DNA from: a bacterium MS4
Lineage (GTDB): Bacteria; Bacillota; Clostridia; Oscillospirales; Acutalibacteraceae
Direction: 5' to 3'
Assembly (NCBI GenBank): GCA_000752215.1
Contig: CCFG01000017.1
Coordinates: 620,001 to 684,000, forward strand
DNA: 64,000 bases
Positions 35,142-44,435 of this stretch are shown in pieces (position 1 is the first letter of the stretch; every line of letters begins with the position of its first letter). The translations under genes and the position numbers were made by a program. Below the pieces are notes generated by a model that was given only the letters and a program-made list of their open reading frames with translations, did no database searches and was not told where the DNA came from.

Positions 35142-36316
35142 CCATTCTTATTTCTTGAAATAACGTCCATTGCAATGGCTAACATAAGTACCAATCCTTT
35201 GATGATATACTGGCTGCTCTGGCCCATATTCAGCAAGCTCATGCCGTTGTCGAGACTTGCCATCAGCATGGTTCCGATAACCGCCCCTATTACATTCCCG
35301 CGGCCGCCCATGATACTGGTTCCGCCAACCACACAGCCTGTGATCGCCGTAAATTCAAATCCCGTGCCGGCTGACGCGGTTCCTTGGCCGACGCGGCCCA
35401 GATAGACAATACTGGCAAGTGCGACCACGATGCTGTGCAGAATAAAAATCTCCATCGTGACACGTTCGATATTAATACCGGAAAGCCTCGCCGCATCTGC
35501 ATTCCCACCGATTGCAAAAACATATCTTCCGAACTTGGTGTTTTTTACAATAAAGTGGAACAAAGCTGTAAGGGCTATCAGGATAAGGATTGCATAAGGA
35601 AAACCCTTGTAGAAAATAAAGATGCTCGCGATTCCAAATGCGACAACTGAAATTGCGCTGAGAGTGGCGATTTTTTTCTTCCAGTTTGGTTGGATCAGCC
35701 CCTGGCTGATTCTCTTTTTTTCATTGATAACGGAAAAAACTATGTAAAGAGCAATCAGTACAATGGTGATCAGAAGACTCAGATCGTTGAACGCGGCATT
35801 TTTGAAGAAGACATTCGGTAAATAGGCTTTTCCCATCAATGAAAACGACTCGCTTACCGGGCCGATAGAAGCGCCGTTTCCAATCAGGAGTATCAGCCCT
35901 TTCAACACCAATTGAGTCGCCAGTGTCACAATGAACGCCGGCAGTTTCTTATATGCGATCCAATATCCGTGCCAAAGCCCGATGGCGATCGCACTTGCGA
36001 AAACCGCCAGGATGGTCATATTGGTCCCCCACGCAAAGGTCACCTGTAAAATAGCGGCAATAGTACCCATGCACCCCAGCGCGCTGCCTGCAGAAAGATC
36101 GGCGTTGCAGGAAACGATGACCAGCATCATCGTCACTGCGATCAGCGAACAGGTAACGCCCTGCATCATCAGGTTCGACAGATTTCGCGTGGTAATGAAT
36201 ATTCCATCCGTCAAAATCTGAAACAGTACGAAAACTACGATCAGCTCAATAAACAAGCTGGATTTGTATAACGTAGTGGTCAGATTTTTTGCTCCTTCTA
36301 ATTTTTTTGTGCCCAT
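35138..36316 (-). CDS. Sugar ABC transporter permease (XylH/RbsC family)
   Basis: 392 residues, the size of XylH, with about ten membrane segments. The conserved late loop AITGCVVGGTSIMGGRGNVIGAVIGTM is the EAA-like coupling region of this family. The N-terminus has SNLMMQGVTCSLIAVTMMLVIVSCNADLSAGS, the substrate-channel signature for carbohydrate permeases. The gene follows the ATPase by only 3 nt. XylH-type permeases form homodimers and serve xylose or a set of aldoses; the exact sugar is unknown here. Confidence 0.92.
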   Translation of the reverse strand: MGTKKLEGAKNLTTTLYKSSLFIELIVVFVLFQILTDGIFITTRNLSNLMMQGVTCSLIAVTMMLVIVSCNADLSAGSALGCMGTIAAILQVTFAWGTNMTILAVFASAIAIGLWHGYWIAYKKLPAFIVTLATQLVLKGLILLIGNGASIGPVSESFSLMGKAYLPNVFFKNAAFNDLSLLITIVLIALYIVFSVINEKKRISQGLIQPNWKKKIATLSAISVVAFGIASIFIFYKGFPYAILILIALTALFHFIVKNTKFGRYVFAIGGNADAARLSGINIERVTMEIFILHSIVVALASIVYLGRVGQGTASAGTGFEFTAITGCVVGGTSIMGGRGNVIGAVIGTMLMASLDNGMSLLNMGQSSQYIIKGLVLMLAIAMDVISRNKNG

Positions 36317-36319
36317 AAT

Positions 36320-37849
36320 TTATTTTCCTCCCGCTGCATAGTAAAGGATTTTTTCCTGACAGATGTTGTCTGCCTCACTGTCCAGCTCCGCCTGCATTTT
36401 TCCTTCAGACATTACGTAAACCCGATCGCTCATGCTAATGACTTCAGGCAGTTCTGAGGAAATCATCACAATACTGATTCCCTGATCCACCAACATGTTC
36501 ATCAGTTGATAGATTTCGTATTTTGCTCCTACGTCAATTCCCCTCGTCGGCTCATCCAGGAATAAAATAGCCGGTTCGGTCAAAAGCGCCTTGATGATAA
36601 CTACCTTCTGCTGATTTCCGCCGCTTAGGTTTTTCGCCAGCTGAAGCATGGACGGAGTTTTTACATTCAACTCCTTAATGCCTTTCCCGACTTTCTCTGT
36701 CTCCTGATCTAAATCAATGACACCCATCCGGGAAATCTTGTCCAGACTCGCCATTGTGATATTGGTCCGGAGATCGGAAGATAACACCAGACCGTATCTT
36801 TTTCTGTCTTCCGACAAATACATAACGCCGGAATTGATTGCCTCTCTCGGATTCTTGAATGGCTTTCTTTTCTGGCCGTTCAGGTAGATTTCACCTTCGG
36901 TGGCTTTTTCACCGAGTGCACCGAAAAGGCTCATGGCAAATTCGGTCCGCCCCGCTCCCACAAGCCCTGCGACTCCTACGATCTCTCCCCTGCGCACTTT
37001 GAAATTGACATGATTAAGCATATACTGACCGGGATTCTTTTTCTTCGGGACGGTCCAGTCCTTTACTTCAAATATGACTTCACCCGCTTCATGCTTGGCC
37101 TTGGGATAACACTCATCCATGTTTCTCCCGACCATATAGGTAATCAGCGATGTTTCATTCATATCACTTGTCGGTTTGGTTACAATGGTTTGCCCGTCTC
37201 TCAGGACGGTTATCGTATCTGAAATTTCCAGCACCTCATTCAGCTTATGAGAGATATAAATACAGGTAATTCCAGAAGCTTTCAGCTGTCTCAGTAATTC
37301 CAGCAGATTCTCACTGTCCGCCTCTGTGAGGGAAGAGGTCGGCTCATCCAATATCAGAATCTTTACATTTTTATTCAGTGCTTTCGCAATTTCAATCAGC
37401 TGCTGTTTTCCGGTTCCAAGCTGTTCGACAACCGTATTAGGGCTCTCATTCAGATGGAGCATCTTCAGCAGTTCAATGCTTTTTTTATTCTGTGTGTCCC
37501 AATCGATTTTTCCATTTTTAACGATTTCGTTTCCCAGAAAGATGTTTTCGCACACGGTCATGGTGTTCACCAGACCAAGTTCCTGATAAATAATCGCTAT
37601 TCCTGCTTTTTCGCTGTCCTTAATAGAGCCGTATTCCTGTTTCTGTCCGTCTACAATCATTTCCCCGACGTACTCGCCCTTGGGATAAACACCGCTCAGG
37701 ATTTTCATCAGTGTAGACTTTCCGGCGCCGTTCTCGCCCACCAGTGCATGGATTTCGCCGCGCATAACATTAAATGTCACATCACTCAGGGCTTTCACTC
37801 CGGGAAACAGTTTTGTTATGTTTTTCATCTGCAGAATATAGTCTTTCAT
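36320..37849 (-). CDS. Sugar ABC transporter ATP-binding protein (XylG type)
   Basis: 509 residues from the ATG at 37849 (AGGAG 6 nt before); the longer frame adds 17 residues without a site. Two ABC domains are fused, as in sugar importers of the CUT2 type. Domain 1 has Walker A GENGAGKSTLMK and Walker B ILILDEPTSSL. In domain 2 the Walker A motif is degenerate (GLVGAGRTEFAM), while LSGGNQQKVV and LFLDEPTRGID are intact. That asymmetry is normal for CUT2 ATPases. It powers import through the XylH-type permease downstream. Confidence 0.93.
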   Translation of the reverse strand: MKDYILQMKNITKLFPGVKALSDVTFNVMRGEIHALVGENGAGKSTLMKILSGVYPKGEYVGEMIVDGQKQEYGSIKDSEKAGIAIIYQELGLVNTMTVCENIFLGNEIVKNGKIDWDTQNKKSIELLKMLHLNESPNTVVEQLGTGKQQLIEIAKALNKNVKILILDEPTSSLTEADSENLLELLRQLKASGITCIYISHKLNEVLEISDTITVLRDGQTIVTKPTSDMNETSLITYMVGRNMDECYPKAKHEAGEVIFEVKDWTVPKKKNPGQYMLNHVNFKVRRGEIVGVAGLVGAGRTEFAMSLFGALGEKATEGEIYLNGQKRKPFKNPREAINSGVMYLSEDRKRYGLVLSSDLRTNITMASLDKISRMGVIDLDQETEKVGKGIKELNVKTPSMLQLAKNLSGGNQQKVVIIKALLTEPAILFLDEPTRGIDVGAKYEIYQLMNMLVDQGISIVMISSELPEVISMSDRVYVMSEGKMQAELDSEADNICQEKILYYAAGGK

Positions 37850-37937
37850 TGTCTGCTCCTTTCCCGAAATTGGGGCAAGAAAGGGCTTGCCCCAATTCAC
37901 CTAAAAGTTGCCCGGTGCCTAACGGAAACGCAAAGAA

Positions 37938-39014
37938 TTACTTCCCATAAACTTCTTCTTTCGTGTAAACACCCTTATCGACCAAAGCGCTGTCTATGTT
38001 GTCTTTCGTAATAACGACGGAATTTACAACGACATGCGGCATATCGTCAACTCCGAAATTAATTGTTTTAGAATCGGAGATTTTCTCGCCTTTTGCCAGC
38101 TTAACCGCGGTTTCAATGGCGGCCTGGGAAAGAGCCGCACTGTCTTTATACAGAGTGGAAGTCTGAGTCCCCTTTGCAATTCTCTGTACGGCAGTCAGCT
38201 CACAGTCCATTCCGGTCACCACTACTTTACCGGCTATGCCCGCATCCGTCAGGGCCTGGATCGCTCCGGAAGCGATACCGTCGTTCATGCAGACGAAGGC
38301 AGCGATATTGTTCTTATACTGAGAAAGTGCATTCTGCGCGTAGCCCAGACTGTTCTCCGCCGCCCAGTTCTGGCAGTACTGCTCCATTACGATCTTCACG
38401 TCCAGCTTGCTCAAAACGGATTTTTCTCCTTCAATAACGCTTTCGATACCGGAGGTCTTGTCCCCGTTGAGAAGGACCACATTTCCGCTCACCTTCAGCG
38501 TATCCAGAACCTGGGCAATGAGGGAGCCGTTGCTGAAATCATCATATCCGACAAACGCATCCCCGTAGGAGTTGGTAAGCTGCTGGTCATAAATAAGAAC
38601 CTTAATCCCCTGGTTTTTCGCTGTCTCAAGGACGTTGGACAGCGCTCCCGCGTCGACAGCAGTAACCATCAGCACGTCGATGCCCTGTGTCATCAGATTT
38701 TCAATCTGAGAAATCTGTGTCTGAGCATCCCCGTTGGCCACCTGATAGACAAAATTCACTCCGAGCTTCGACGCTGCCTCTTTACAGCCATTCAGCTCGC
38801 GCTGCCACCGCTCTTCCTGCACGGTTTTCAGCGAATACCCAATGGTGATCTTCCCATCATCACCGTTAGGGGAAACGGATGAATCCGATGTACCGGCCGA
38901 CGGCGCTCCTTCCGATGCCGCATCCGACTTACTGGACGTCGACGACTGACCGGAACACGCTGCCATGGCAAAAACCAAAGTCAGTGCCACAAAAATCGCT
39001 AAAATTCTTTTCAT
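37938..39014 (-). CDS. Sugar-binding lipoprotein of XylF/ChvE type
   Basis: 358 residues. A signal peptide of type II (KRILAIFVALTLVFAMAAC) ends in the lipobox, with lipidated C20, then a Ser-rich linker. The mature part is a periplasmic-binding-protein type I fold: TIGYSLKTVQEERW, IENLMTQGIDVLMV, FVGYDDFSNGSLIAQVL, FVCMNDGIASGAIQAL and VVTGMDCELTAVQRIAKGTQ. It binds the sugar outside the membrane for the ATPase and permease encoded next. It is the first gene of the operon and has GGGAGG before the ATG. It could also hand the sugar signal to the neighbouring chemoreceptor. Confidence 0.93.
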   Translation of the reverse strand: MKRILAIFVALTLVFAMAACSGQSSTSSKSDAASEGAPSAGTSDSSVSPNGDDGKITIGYSLKTVQEERWQRELNGCKEAASKLGVNFVYQVANGDAQTQISQIENLMTQGIDVLMVTAVDAGALSNVLETAKNQGIKVLIYDQQLTNSYGDAFVGYDDFSNGSLIAQVLDTLKVSGNVVLLNGDKTSGIESVIEGEKSVLSKLDVKIVMEQYCQNWAAENSLGYAQNALSQYKNNIAAFVCMNDGIASGAIQALTDAGIAGKVVVTGMDCELTAVQRIAKGTQTSTLYKDSAALSQAAIETAVKLAKGEKISDSKTINFGVDDMPHVVVNSVVITKDNIDSALVDKGVYTKEEVYGK

Positions 39015-39043
39015 TACCTTTACCTCCCAAATTTGTTAATAAA

Positions 39044-39092
39044 TAGACAGATAATCTGTAATTTCATGGATGAAACAATATTTATCTGTCTA
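39044..39092. promoter_or_regulatory. Operator-like inverted repeat in the leader of the sugar import operon
   Basis: An exact 11-bp inverted repeat TAGACAGATAA (39044-39054) and TTATCTGTCTA (39082-39092), centre to centre 38 bp, sits between the promoter -10 box and the lipoprotein start. The left copy is also half of a local palindrome, ACAGAT-A-ATCTGT (39047-39059). It is placed for repression of the 11-gene operon. The repressor is not known; GntR at 26104 is one candidate. Confidence 0.55.
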
Positions 39093-39103
39093 ATTTATTC
39101 ATT

Positions 39104-39132
39104 ATTTAATCATACAAAATAATATTTGTCAA
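39104..39132 (-). promoter_or_regulatory. Promoter of the sugar import operon
   Basis: Minus strand: TTGACA (39127-39132), 17-bp spacer, TTAAAT (39104-39109), 90 nt upstream of the lipoprotein ATG. The inverted-repeat operator lies just downstream. Confidence 0.65.
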
Positions 39133-39152
39133 TAACTTTTCGCAAAAGTATC

Positions 39153-39179
39153 TAAATAAATTGACATATCTGCCGATAC
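39153..39179 (+). promoter_or_regulatory. SigD/sigma-28 type promoter of the chemoreceptor
   Basis: TAAA (39153-39156), exactly 15 nt, then GCCGATAC (39172-39179): seven of eight bases of the consensus -10 (GCCGATAA) of the flagellar sigma factor. It lies 50 nt upstream of the MCP start. Confidence 0.7.
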
Positions 39180-39230
39180 TACATTTGACTTCATTCAGGT
39201 GAGGAATCATTTCAGGGAAGAGGCAAGGAT

Positions 39231-40943
39231 ATGAAAAATTTAAAAATTGCCCAGAAGCTTATTTTCTCTTTTTTAGCTATTTCTTTGATTACAGCGATAA
39301 TCGGGGCGGCTGGGATCTACAGTATGATGCGGATGAAAGAATCCAATACGAGATTATATGAAAAACAAACGGTTCCTCTGTTGGTCATCTCCGACATCGT
39401 CCTTCATCTGGACCGCTTAAAAGGACAAGCCAGGGATTACATCATTTATTGCAATGACTTGGAAAAGATGAAGACAATTGAAGAAGAAACGAAGAAATAC
39501 GAAGAGGCCTATGCACTGGATGTAAAGCAATATGAAAGCACCATATCCGCAGCCAAAACCAGGGCATTGTTTACTGAAACAATGCAAATGTATGACGAAC
39601 AGTTTCTGCCGGCACTGAATGACACGATAAAAGAGGCCAGGAAGGGCAATACCTCCAACGCAATGAAAAATCTGGATACGTTTAACACGATTAACTCAAA
39701 AGTAATCGATAATTATACCCTGTGTATGCAAAATCAGGTAACCGAGGCGAAAGCCATCAATGATTCCAACAACCATTTGGCCAACGCCATGCTGATTATC
39801 CTGACCATCATGATTATTTTAGGAATTACTGCTTCGATCTGCTGGGGAATCCGGATCGCAGATACATTGAGCAAACCGATTAATCAAATGGCCGAAGCGG
39901 CCAAAAAACTTGCTGACGGAAATCTGGATATCGCTATCACCTATGTTTCCGAAGATGAGATCGGTTCCCTTGCAGCCTCGCTTCAATCTGCCGCGGCAAT
40001 ACTGAAAATGTACATTCACGATATTTCCGTCAATTTAGGAGCAATGGCGCAAGGCGATATGACGGTCGGAATTACGCAGCAGTATAACGGGGACTTTATT
40101 CCGATCAGGCAGGCCCTGCTCAAAATAGCCGACAGTTTAAATGAGACCCTTTCCTCAATCGAACAGTCCTCGCAGCAGGTTGGCAGTGGAGCGGAGCAGG
40201 TTTCCAATGGATCCCAGGTGCTGGCCCAGGGCACCGCAGAGCAGGCGAGTTCCGTCGAAGAGCTTGCCTCATCCGGCAATGGAGTGTCCGAAAAAGTTCG
40301 GCAAAATGCGGAACACGTCGGGCTTGTATCAAGCTATGTAAAAGAAACCTCCCGGAAAGTTGAACAAGGTACCATTCAGATGAAACAAATGCTTTCTTCG
40401 ATGCAGGAAATCAGCACCTCGTCCAATGAAATTGGAAAAATCATTAAAGTAATAGATGATATCGCCTTTCAAACCAACATTCTCGCTTTAAACGCAGCCG
40501 TGGAAGCCGCAAGGGCAGGGAGCGCAGGCAAAGGGTTTGCCGTGGTAGCGGATGAGGTACGGAATCTAGCCAGCAAATCGGCGGATGCGGCAAAGCAGAC
40601 GACGGAGTTGATTGAAAGCTCCATACAAAGTGTGAGACGGGGCTCGCAAATTGCCGATCTCACCGCGAAAGAATTAAATGAAATTGCTGCCGAAGTGGAA
40701 CTTGTGGGTCAAACCATCGAAAAAATCAATCAGGCTTCCGACGACCAGGCTGCCGCGGTCCGGCAGATCATACTGGGGGTGGATCAGGTGTCTTCCGTAG
40801 TTCAGACCAATTCCGCCACGGCTGAGGAAAGTGCGGCGGCAAGCGAAGAATTGTCCGCACAGGCCGACATGCTCAGGAAAGAAGTCGGAAAATTCAAGCT
40901 TAAAAAGATCACTGTGGATATCGATCATCCGATCCTGGAGTGA
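39231..40943 (+). CDS. Methyl-accepting chemotaxis protein
   Basis: 570 residues. TM1 is at about 11-32 and TM2 at about 184-208; between them is an extracytoplasmic four-helix bundle (4HB_MCP type). A HAMP domain follows ([18 protein letters not shown]), then the long signalling helices with the highly conserved hairpin [20 protein letters not shown] and [13 protein letters not shown]. It controls the CheA kinase in response to an outside ligand. A sigma-28-type promoter shows that it belongs to the motility regulon. It is divergent from the sugar-binding lipoprotein, so it may sense the same sugar, directly or through that protein. Confidence 0.95.
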   Translation: MKNLKIAQKLIFSFLAISLITAIIGAAGIYSMMRMKESNTRLYEKQTVPLLVISDIVLHLDRLKGQARDYIIYCNDLEKMKTIEEETKKYEEAYALDVKQYESTISAAKTRALFTETMQMYDEQFLPALNDTIKEARKGNTSNAMKNLDTFNTINSKVIDNYTLCMQNQVTEAKAINDSNNHLANAMLIILTIMIILGITASICWGIRIADTLSKPINQMAEAAKKLADGNLDIAITYVSEDEIGSLAASLQSAAAILKMYIHDISVNLGAMAQGDMTVGITQQYNGDFIPIRQALLKIADSLNETLSSIEQSSQQVGSGAEQVSNGSQVLAQGTAEQASSVEELASSGNGVSEKVRQNAEHVGLVSSYVKETSRKVEQGTIQMKQMLSSMQEISTSSNEIGKIIKVIDDIAFQTNILALNAAVEAARAGSAGKGFAVVADEVRNLASKSADAAKQTTELIESSIQSVRRGSQIADLTAKELNEIAAEVELVGQTIEKINQASDDQAAAVRQIILGVDQVSSVVQTNSATAEESAAASEELSAQADMLRKEVGKFKLKKITVDIDHPILE

Positions 40944-41078
40944 CGCCGCAGAAATAACGATTTCTCTTTTCATTGACACGAATAATCATCCGCCGGCCTG
41001 GCCCACGGGATTTCTTTAACGGGCATAGCCCTTGTTCACTGGCCACGCCAAACACGTGCCCCGAAGATGATCCATTTT

Positions 41079-41123
41079 AAAACACGAAGGTGTGCCGTTT
41101 ATTGCGGCACACCTTCGTGTTTT
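41079..41123. terminator. Terminator between chemoreceptor and LysR gene
   Basis: Perfect 19-bp stem (41079-41097 and 41105-41123), loop TTTATTG, with A-run and T-run ends. It serves the convergent MCP and LysR genes. The remaining ~250 nt of this gap hold nothing else recognisable. Confidence 0.9.
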
Positions 41124-41228
41124 TACCTAAAAAGCTAATTGCTGAAAAATTCAATGCAGGGGGGCTGATATCCATACCTAAGGATACGTCGGCAGTTCAC
41201 TTTAAAAGGAAACAGACTTAAAGCGATG

Positions 41229-42134
41229 TTAAAAGTGTTGATCGTCGGTATGGATTGCCGAATAGGTCTCCATAAAATGATAGAACATTTTCTCAGTCGC
41301 GTTCATTGGCATTTTCGCCTGCCGGGTCAGCACCAGGGGGACTTTAATTTCCTCTTCGAGAGGAATCACTTTCAGATTCTCCAGATTATAGTACCGCAGC
41401 GCATGATCGAGAAAAAGCATGCCGAGCCCCTGAATACTGAGCAGAGAGAGGAGGGGCTCCGGAAAAGATTCCTGAACGGAAATTTGCGGTTCAAAGCCGA
41501 ATCGGTAACAGGCATTGTCCGCAATACGGAACATTTGTGTACGGGAACGGGAAAAAGCCATTGGGTAGCTTTTAAGTTCCAGAATCGATACTTTTTCTCT
41601 GGAAGCCAGCGGGTGTGAATTCGGTACCACAAAAACGAGATGATCTTCCGCTAATGTAAGCATCTGATATTTGCTTAAATCGATCCCGTCATCATATAAA
41701 ATGCCAAAATTGCACTCATGGCTTTCCAGAGTATCCCAGATGTTCCAGTTTGGAAGATGTTTTGTACGCAAGTTGAGATTCGGATATTGGCTCTTGAATT
41801 CAACAATCGCGGGCAATGCGTCGTAGTGCATAGCCAGACAATGCATGCCGACGGTCAGAACCTGTCCGCTCTCATAGGCGCAGACCTTTATGTTATTCTG
41901 TAATTTTTCGTAGATAGAAACCAATTTCTGTGCGTATTCCAGAAAGATAACGCCAACCGGAGTTAAAGTAATGCGCCGCCGGCTGCGGTCAAATAAAGCA
42001 GAGCCTATTTCTTTTTCGATAGAGGCAATATGTTTTGAAATGGAAGACTGGGAAATATTGTTATGCGCAGCGGCTTCAGAAAAACTTTCGTAGGTTGCTA
42101 CAGAAATAAAATATTGCAGTTGTTCAAAAGTCAT
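41229..42134 (-). CDS. LysR-family transcriptional regulator
   Basis: 301 residues. The N-terminal winged helix is MTFEQLQYFISVATYESFSEAAAHNNISQSSISKHIASIEKEIGS, the standard LysR HTH with its recognition helix. A linker and a substrate-binding domain follow, with ILYDDGIDL and FVVPNSHPL. It has AGGAG before the ATG. It is divergent from the acyl-CoA operon and its promoter overlaps theirs, so it probably activates that operon in response to the organic acid or its CoA ester. No effector can be named. Confidence 0.93.
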   Translation of the reverse strand: MTFEQLQYFISVATYESFSEAAAHNNISQSSISKHIASIEKEIGSALFDRSRRRITLTPVGVIFLEYAQKLVSIYEKLQNNIKVCAYESGQVLTVGMHCLAMHYDALPAIVEFKSQYPNLNLRTKHLPNWNIWDTLESHECNFGILYDDGIDLSKYQMLTLAEDHLVFVVPNSHPLASREKVSILELKSYPMAFSRSRTQMFRIADNACYRFGFEPQISVQESFPEPLLSLLSIQGLGMLFLDHALRYYNLENLKVIPLEEEIKVPLVLTRQAKMPMNATEKMFYHFMETYSAIHTDDQHF

Positions 42135-42187
42135 AAAACATCTCTCCTAATCGTACAAAACAGGATTTGTATTCATTTATGGAATAG

Positions 42188-42234
42188 ATTATAGCACAAT
42201 CTGAATTGATAAAAAATGGACAATGTGTTATAAA
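42188..42234. promoter_or_regulatory. Overlapping divergent promoters of lysR and the acyl-CoA operon
   Basis: Plus strand: TTGATA (42206-42211), 17 bp, TATAAA (42229-42234). Minus strand: TATAAT (42188-42193) for lysR, without a clear -35. The gap also has two copies of TGTGTTAT, at about 42224-42231 and 42262-42269, followed by similar A/T tracts, which may be LysR contact sites. Confidence 0.55.
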
Positions 42235-42364
42235 ATGATTAATGAATATCAAATTTGGCAGTGTGTTATGATCAAATTAAACAAATATTCTTGAATTTTC
42301 CCGTCTTCCAAGAGATATTCCAATGATTTAAACTACAAAAGAGCAGGAAGGAAAAAAGGCAGCA

Positions 42365-43165
42365 ATGAATTCTAGTATGGAATACAAACACGTCCTGTTG
42401 GATGTTAAAAATGCAGTAGGGTTTATCACGCTCAACCAGCCGCAAATCAGAAATCCGATTGGCAATCCGGTAAAATTAGAGCTAATGGATGCTCTTGCTT
42501 ACTGTGAAAAGAACGATGAGATCCGCATGGTGGTGCTCCGCGGCGCGGGAGGCGTCTTCAGTGCCGGCGGCGATATGAACGCGATGAAGGAACGACTGGA
42601 CCGCGGCGAATACGGTACCTGGGAAAGCTGCCGTCTGGGAGGGGAACTGAATCTCAAATTGCTGAATCTGAAGAAACCTACGGTGGCCGTTGTGGAAGGA
42701 GCTGCAGCGGGTTCCGGTCTCTGCATGGCGCTGTCCTGCGACTTTCAAATCGTTACGGAGGATGCCAAGATGGTGTTCGCATTCGTAAACATCGGCTACG
42801 TTCCGGATTCCGGCGCAACCTGTTTGGTTACGCGTGCGGTGGGAACGGTGCGTGCAAAGGATATTTTGATGTCGGGCAGACGATTTTCGGGCCGGGATGC
42901 CGCCGCGTGGGGACTTGTTACCGAAGCGGTTCCCCAGGAGCAGATCGAGGAGCGATTGTCACAGTATATTGAAAAATATGCCAACGGGCCGACCAAAGCG
43001 TACGGATATATCAAAGAGATGGTTAACCGCTCAGTATATCACGCTTTTGAGGAAGGCACGGAAATGGAAGTTGAGTTCCAAACCATCTGTGAGCGTACAA
43101 ACGACCACAAAGAATCTGTTTATGCATTTTTTGAAAAGCGCAGGCCAAAGTTTAAGGGAGACTGA
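42365..43165 (+). CDS. Enoyl-CoA hydratase/isomerase (crotonase family)
   Basis: 266 residues. The oxyanion-hole motifs are FSAGGDMNAMK and GAAAGSGLCMALSCDF, followed by FAFVNIGYVPDSG, where one catalytic Glu of hydratases would be expected but Ser/Gly is found near NIGYVPDSGAT. The fold thus fits CaiD-like hydratases that retain only one of the two Glu residues, or another crotonase reaction. It is the first gene of the LysR-controlled operon, with AAAGG 5 nt before the ATG. It likely hydrates or dehydrates the CoA ester made by the next gene. Confidence 0.87.
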   Translation: MNSSMEYKHVLLDVKNAVGFITLNQPQIRNPIGNPVKLELMDALAYCEKNDEIRMVVLRGAGGVFSAGGDMNAMKERLDRGEYGTWESCRLGGELNLKLLNLKKPTVAVVEGAAAGSGLCMALSCDFQIVTEDAKMVFAFVNIGYVPDSGATCLVTRAVGTVRAKDILMSGRRFSGRDAAAWGLVTEAVPQEQIEERLSQYIEKYANGPTKAYGYIKEMVNRSVYHAFEEGTEMEVEFQTICERTNDHKESVYAFFEKRRPKFKGD

Positions 43166-43217
43166 TATTGTCCGCAATATTTAGGAAATACAGCTGAAAG
43201 AAAAAGGAGAAGATAGT

Positions 43218-44420
43218 ATGGCAGGAATTTTTGACGGCGTCCGTGTTATCGATTTTACTGCGCACGTATCCGGTCCGGCTTGTACGAGCACACTTGCCGA
43301 TCTGGGGGCTGAGGTAATTAAAATCGAACCGCCGGTAACCGGCGAAGCAACAAGAAATTTGTATCCGCGTTTGGATGGGCAGGCGCTTACTTATCTCTGG
43401 AACAATCGCGGTAAAAAGTCGGTCACTATTAATATGAAAGATCCTGAAGGCGTTGCAGCCATCAAAGAGCTGATCAAAACAGCCGATGTTATTGTTGAAA
43501 ACTTCCGTCCCGGCGTGATGGAAAAGTTCGGCATCAGCTATGACAAGGTAAAAGAATTTGCCCCGGGCATAGTTTATTGCTCTATTTCCGCATTTGGCCA
43601 GTATGGACCGGACGCGTATCGGCCCGGATTTGATATCGTTGTGCAGGCGAGGAGCGGCATAATGGACCTGACCGGGGAACCGGACGGAATGCCGACCAAG
43701 ATCGGCATTGTGCTGGCGGACATGGTGTCTTCCAAGGATGCTTTCGCCGCCATAGCCGCGGCGCTGTATCATAAGCTGAAAACCGGCGAGGGCCAGTATC
43801 TTGATGTTTCCATGCTGGAGTGCGTTTCAAGCATGAACCTGTATATCGACCACGCGTTGATGGGGCGTGACCCGCAAAGGCAGGGCCGCCATCATATCAG
43901 TCTGGCGCCTTACGGCATATTTGAAGGAAAAAACGGCCAGTGCATCGTTCTGGCGGCATTCACTGATAAGCATTGGGAGATTTTATGCAACGAGGTACTT
44001 AAAAAGCCTGAAATGGTCGATGATCCGCAATATAAAACGGGAAACAGCCGCATTGAAAATAAACTCCAGATCGCTGCCGCTATTGAAGATTGGCTTAAAA
44101 CCTTCGACAATATCGACGATGCGGTAAAGGCCGTCGAGAAATTCGGGCTGGTTGCAAGTAAAATCAACTCGACCCGTGAAGTCGCGCAAGACCCGCAGCT
44201 GCTTGCACACGGCGGAATTGTCGACATTGAAGCGATGCCCAGCATGAAAAACACGGACAGTTATAAAGCGCGCGGTCCTTGGATCAAATATTCCAAAACG
44301 CCCGCGGTGATGAGGCGCGCAAGTGAGCTGGGCGAATATAACCATGAAGTCCTCAGCGGGATTGGCTTATCAAAAGAAAAAATAGAGGAAATGGAAAGCC
44401 GCTGGGCAAAACAAAAATAA
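43218..44420 (+). CDS. Class III CoA-transferase (CaiB/BaiF family)
   Basis: 400 residues. The N-terminus RVIDFTAHVSGPACTSTLADLGAEVIKIEPP, then NRGKKSVTINMKDPEG, DVIVENFRPGVMEKFG and ISAFGQYGPDAYRPGFD are hallmarks of this family. The catalytic Asp is in the GQYLDVSMLE region. It moves CoA from a donor ester to a free acid, so no ATP-using acyl-CoA synthetase is needed. Related enzymes are carnitine CoA-transferase, and formyl- and phenyllactate-CoA transferases. With the crotonase and acyl-CoA dehydrogenase around it, the pattern is that of carnitine-type reduction. Confidence 0.92.
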   Translation: MAGIFDGVRVIDFTAHVSGPACTSTLADLGAEVIKIEPPVTGEATRNLYPRLDGQALTYLWNNRGKKSVTINMKDPEGVAAIKELIKTADVIVENFRPGVMEKFGISYDKVKEFAPGIVYCSISAFGQYGPDAYRPGFDIVVQARSGIMDLTGEPDGMPTKIGIVLADMVSSKDAFAAIAAALYHKLKTGEGQYLDVSMLECVSSMNLYIDHALMGRDPQRQGRHHISLAPYGIFEGKNGQCIVLAAFTDKHWEILCNEVLKKPEMVDDPQYKTGNSRIENKLQIAAAIEDWLKTFDNIDDAVKAVEKFGLVASKINSTREVAQDPQLLAHGGIVDIEAMPSMKNTDSYKARGPWIKYSKTPAVMRRASELGEYNHEVLSGIGLSKEKIEEMESRWAKQK

Positions 44421-44435
44421 ACAAGAGGTGCTGAA

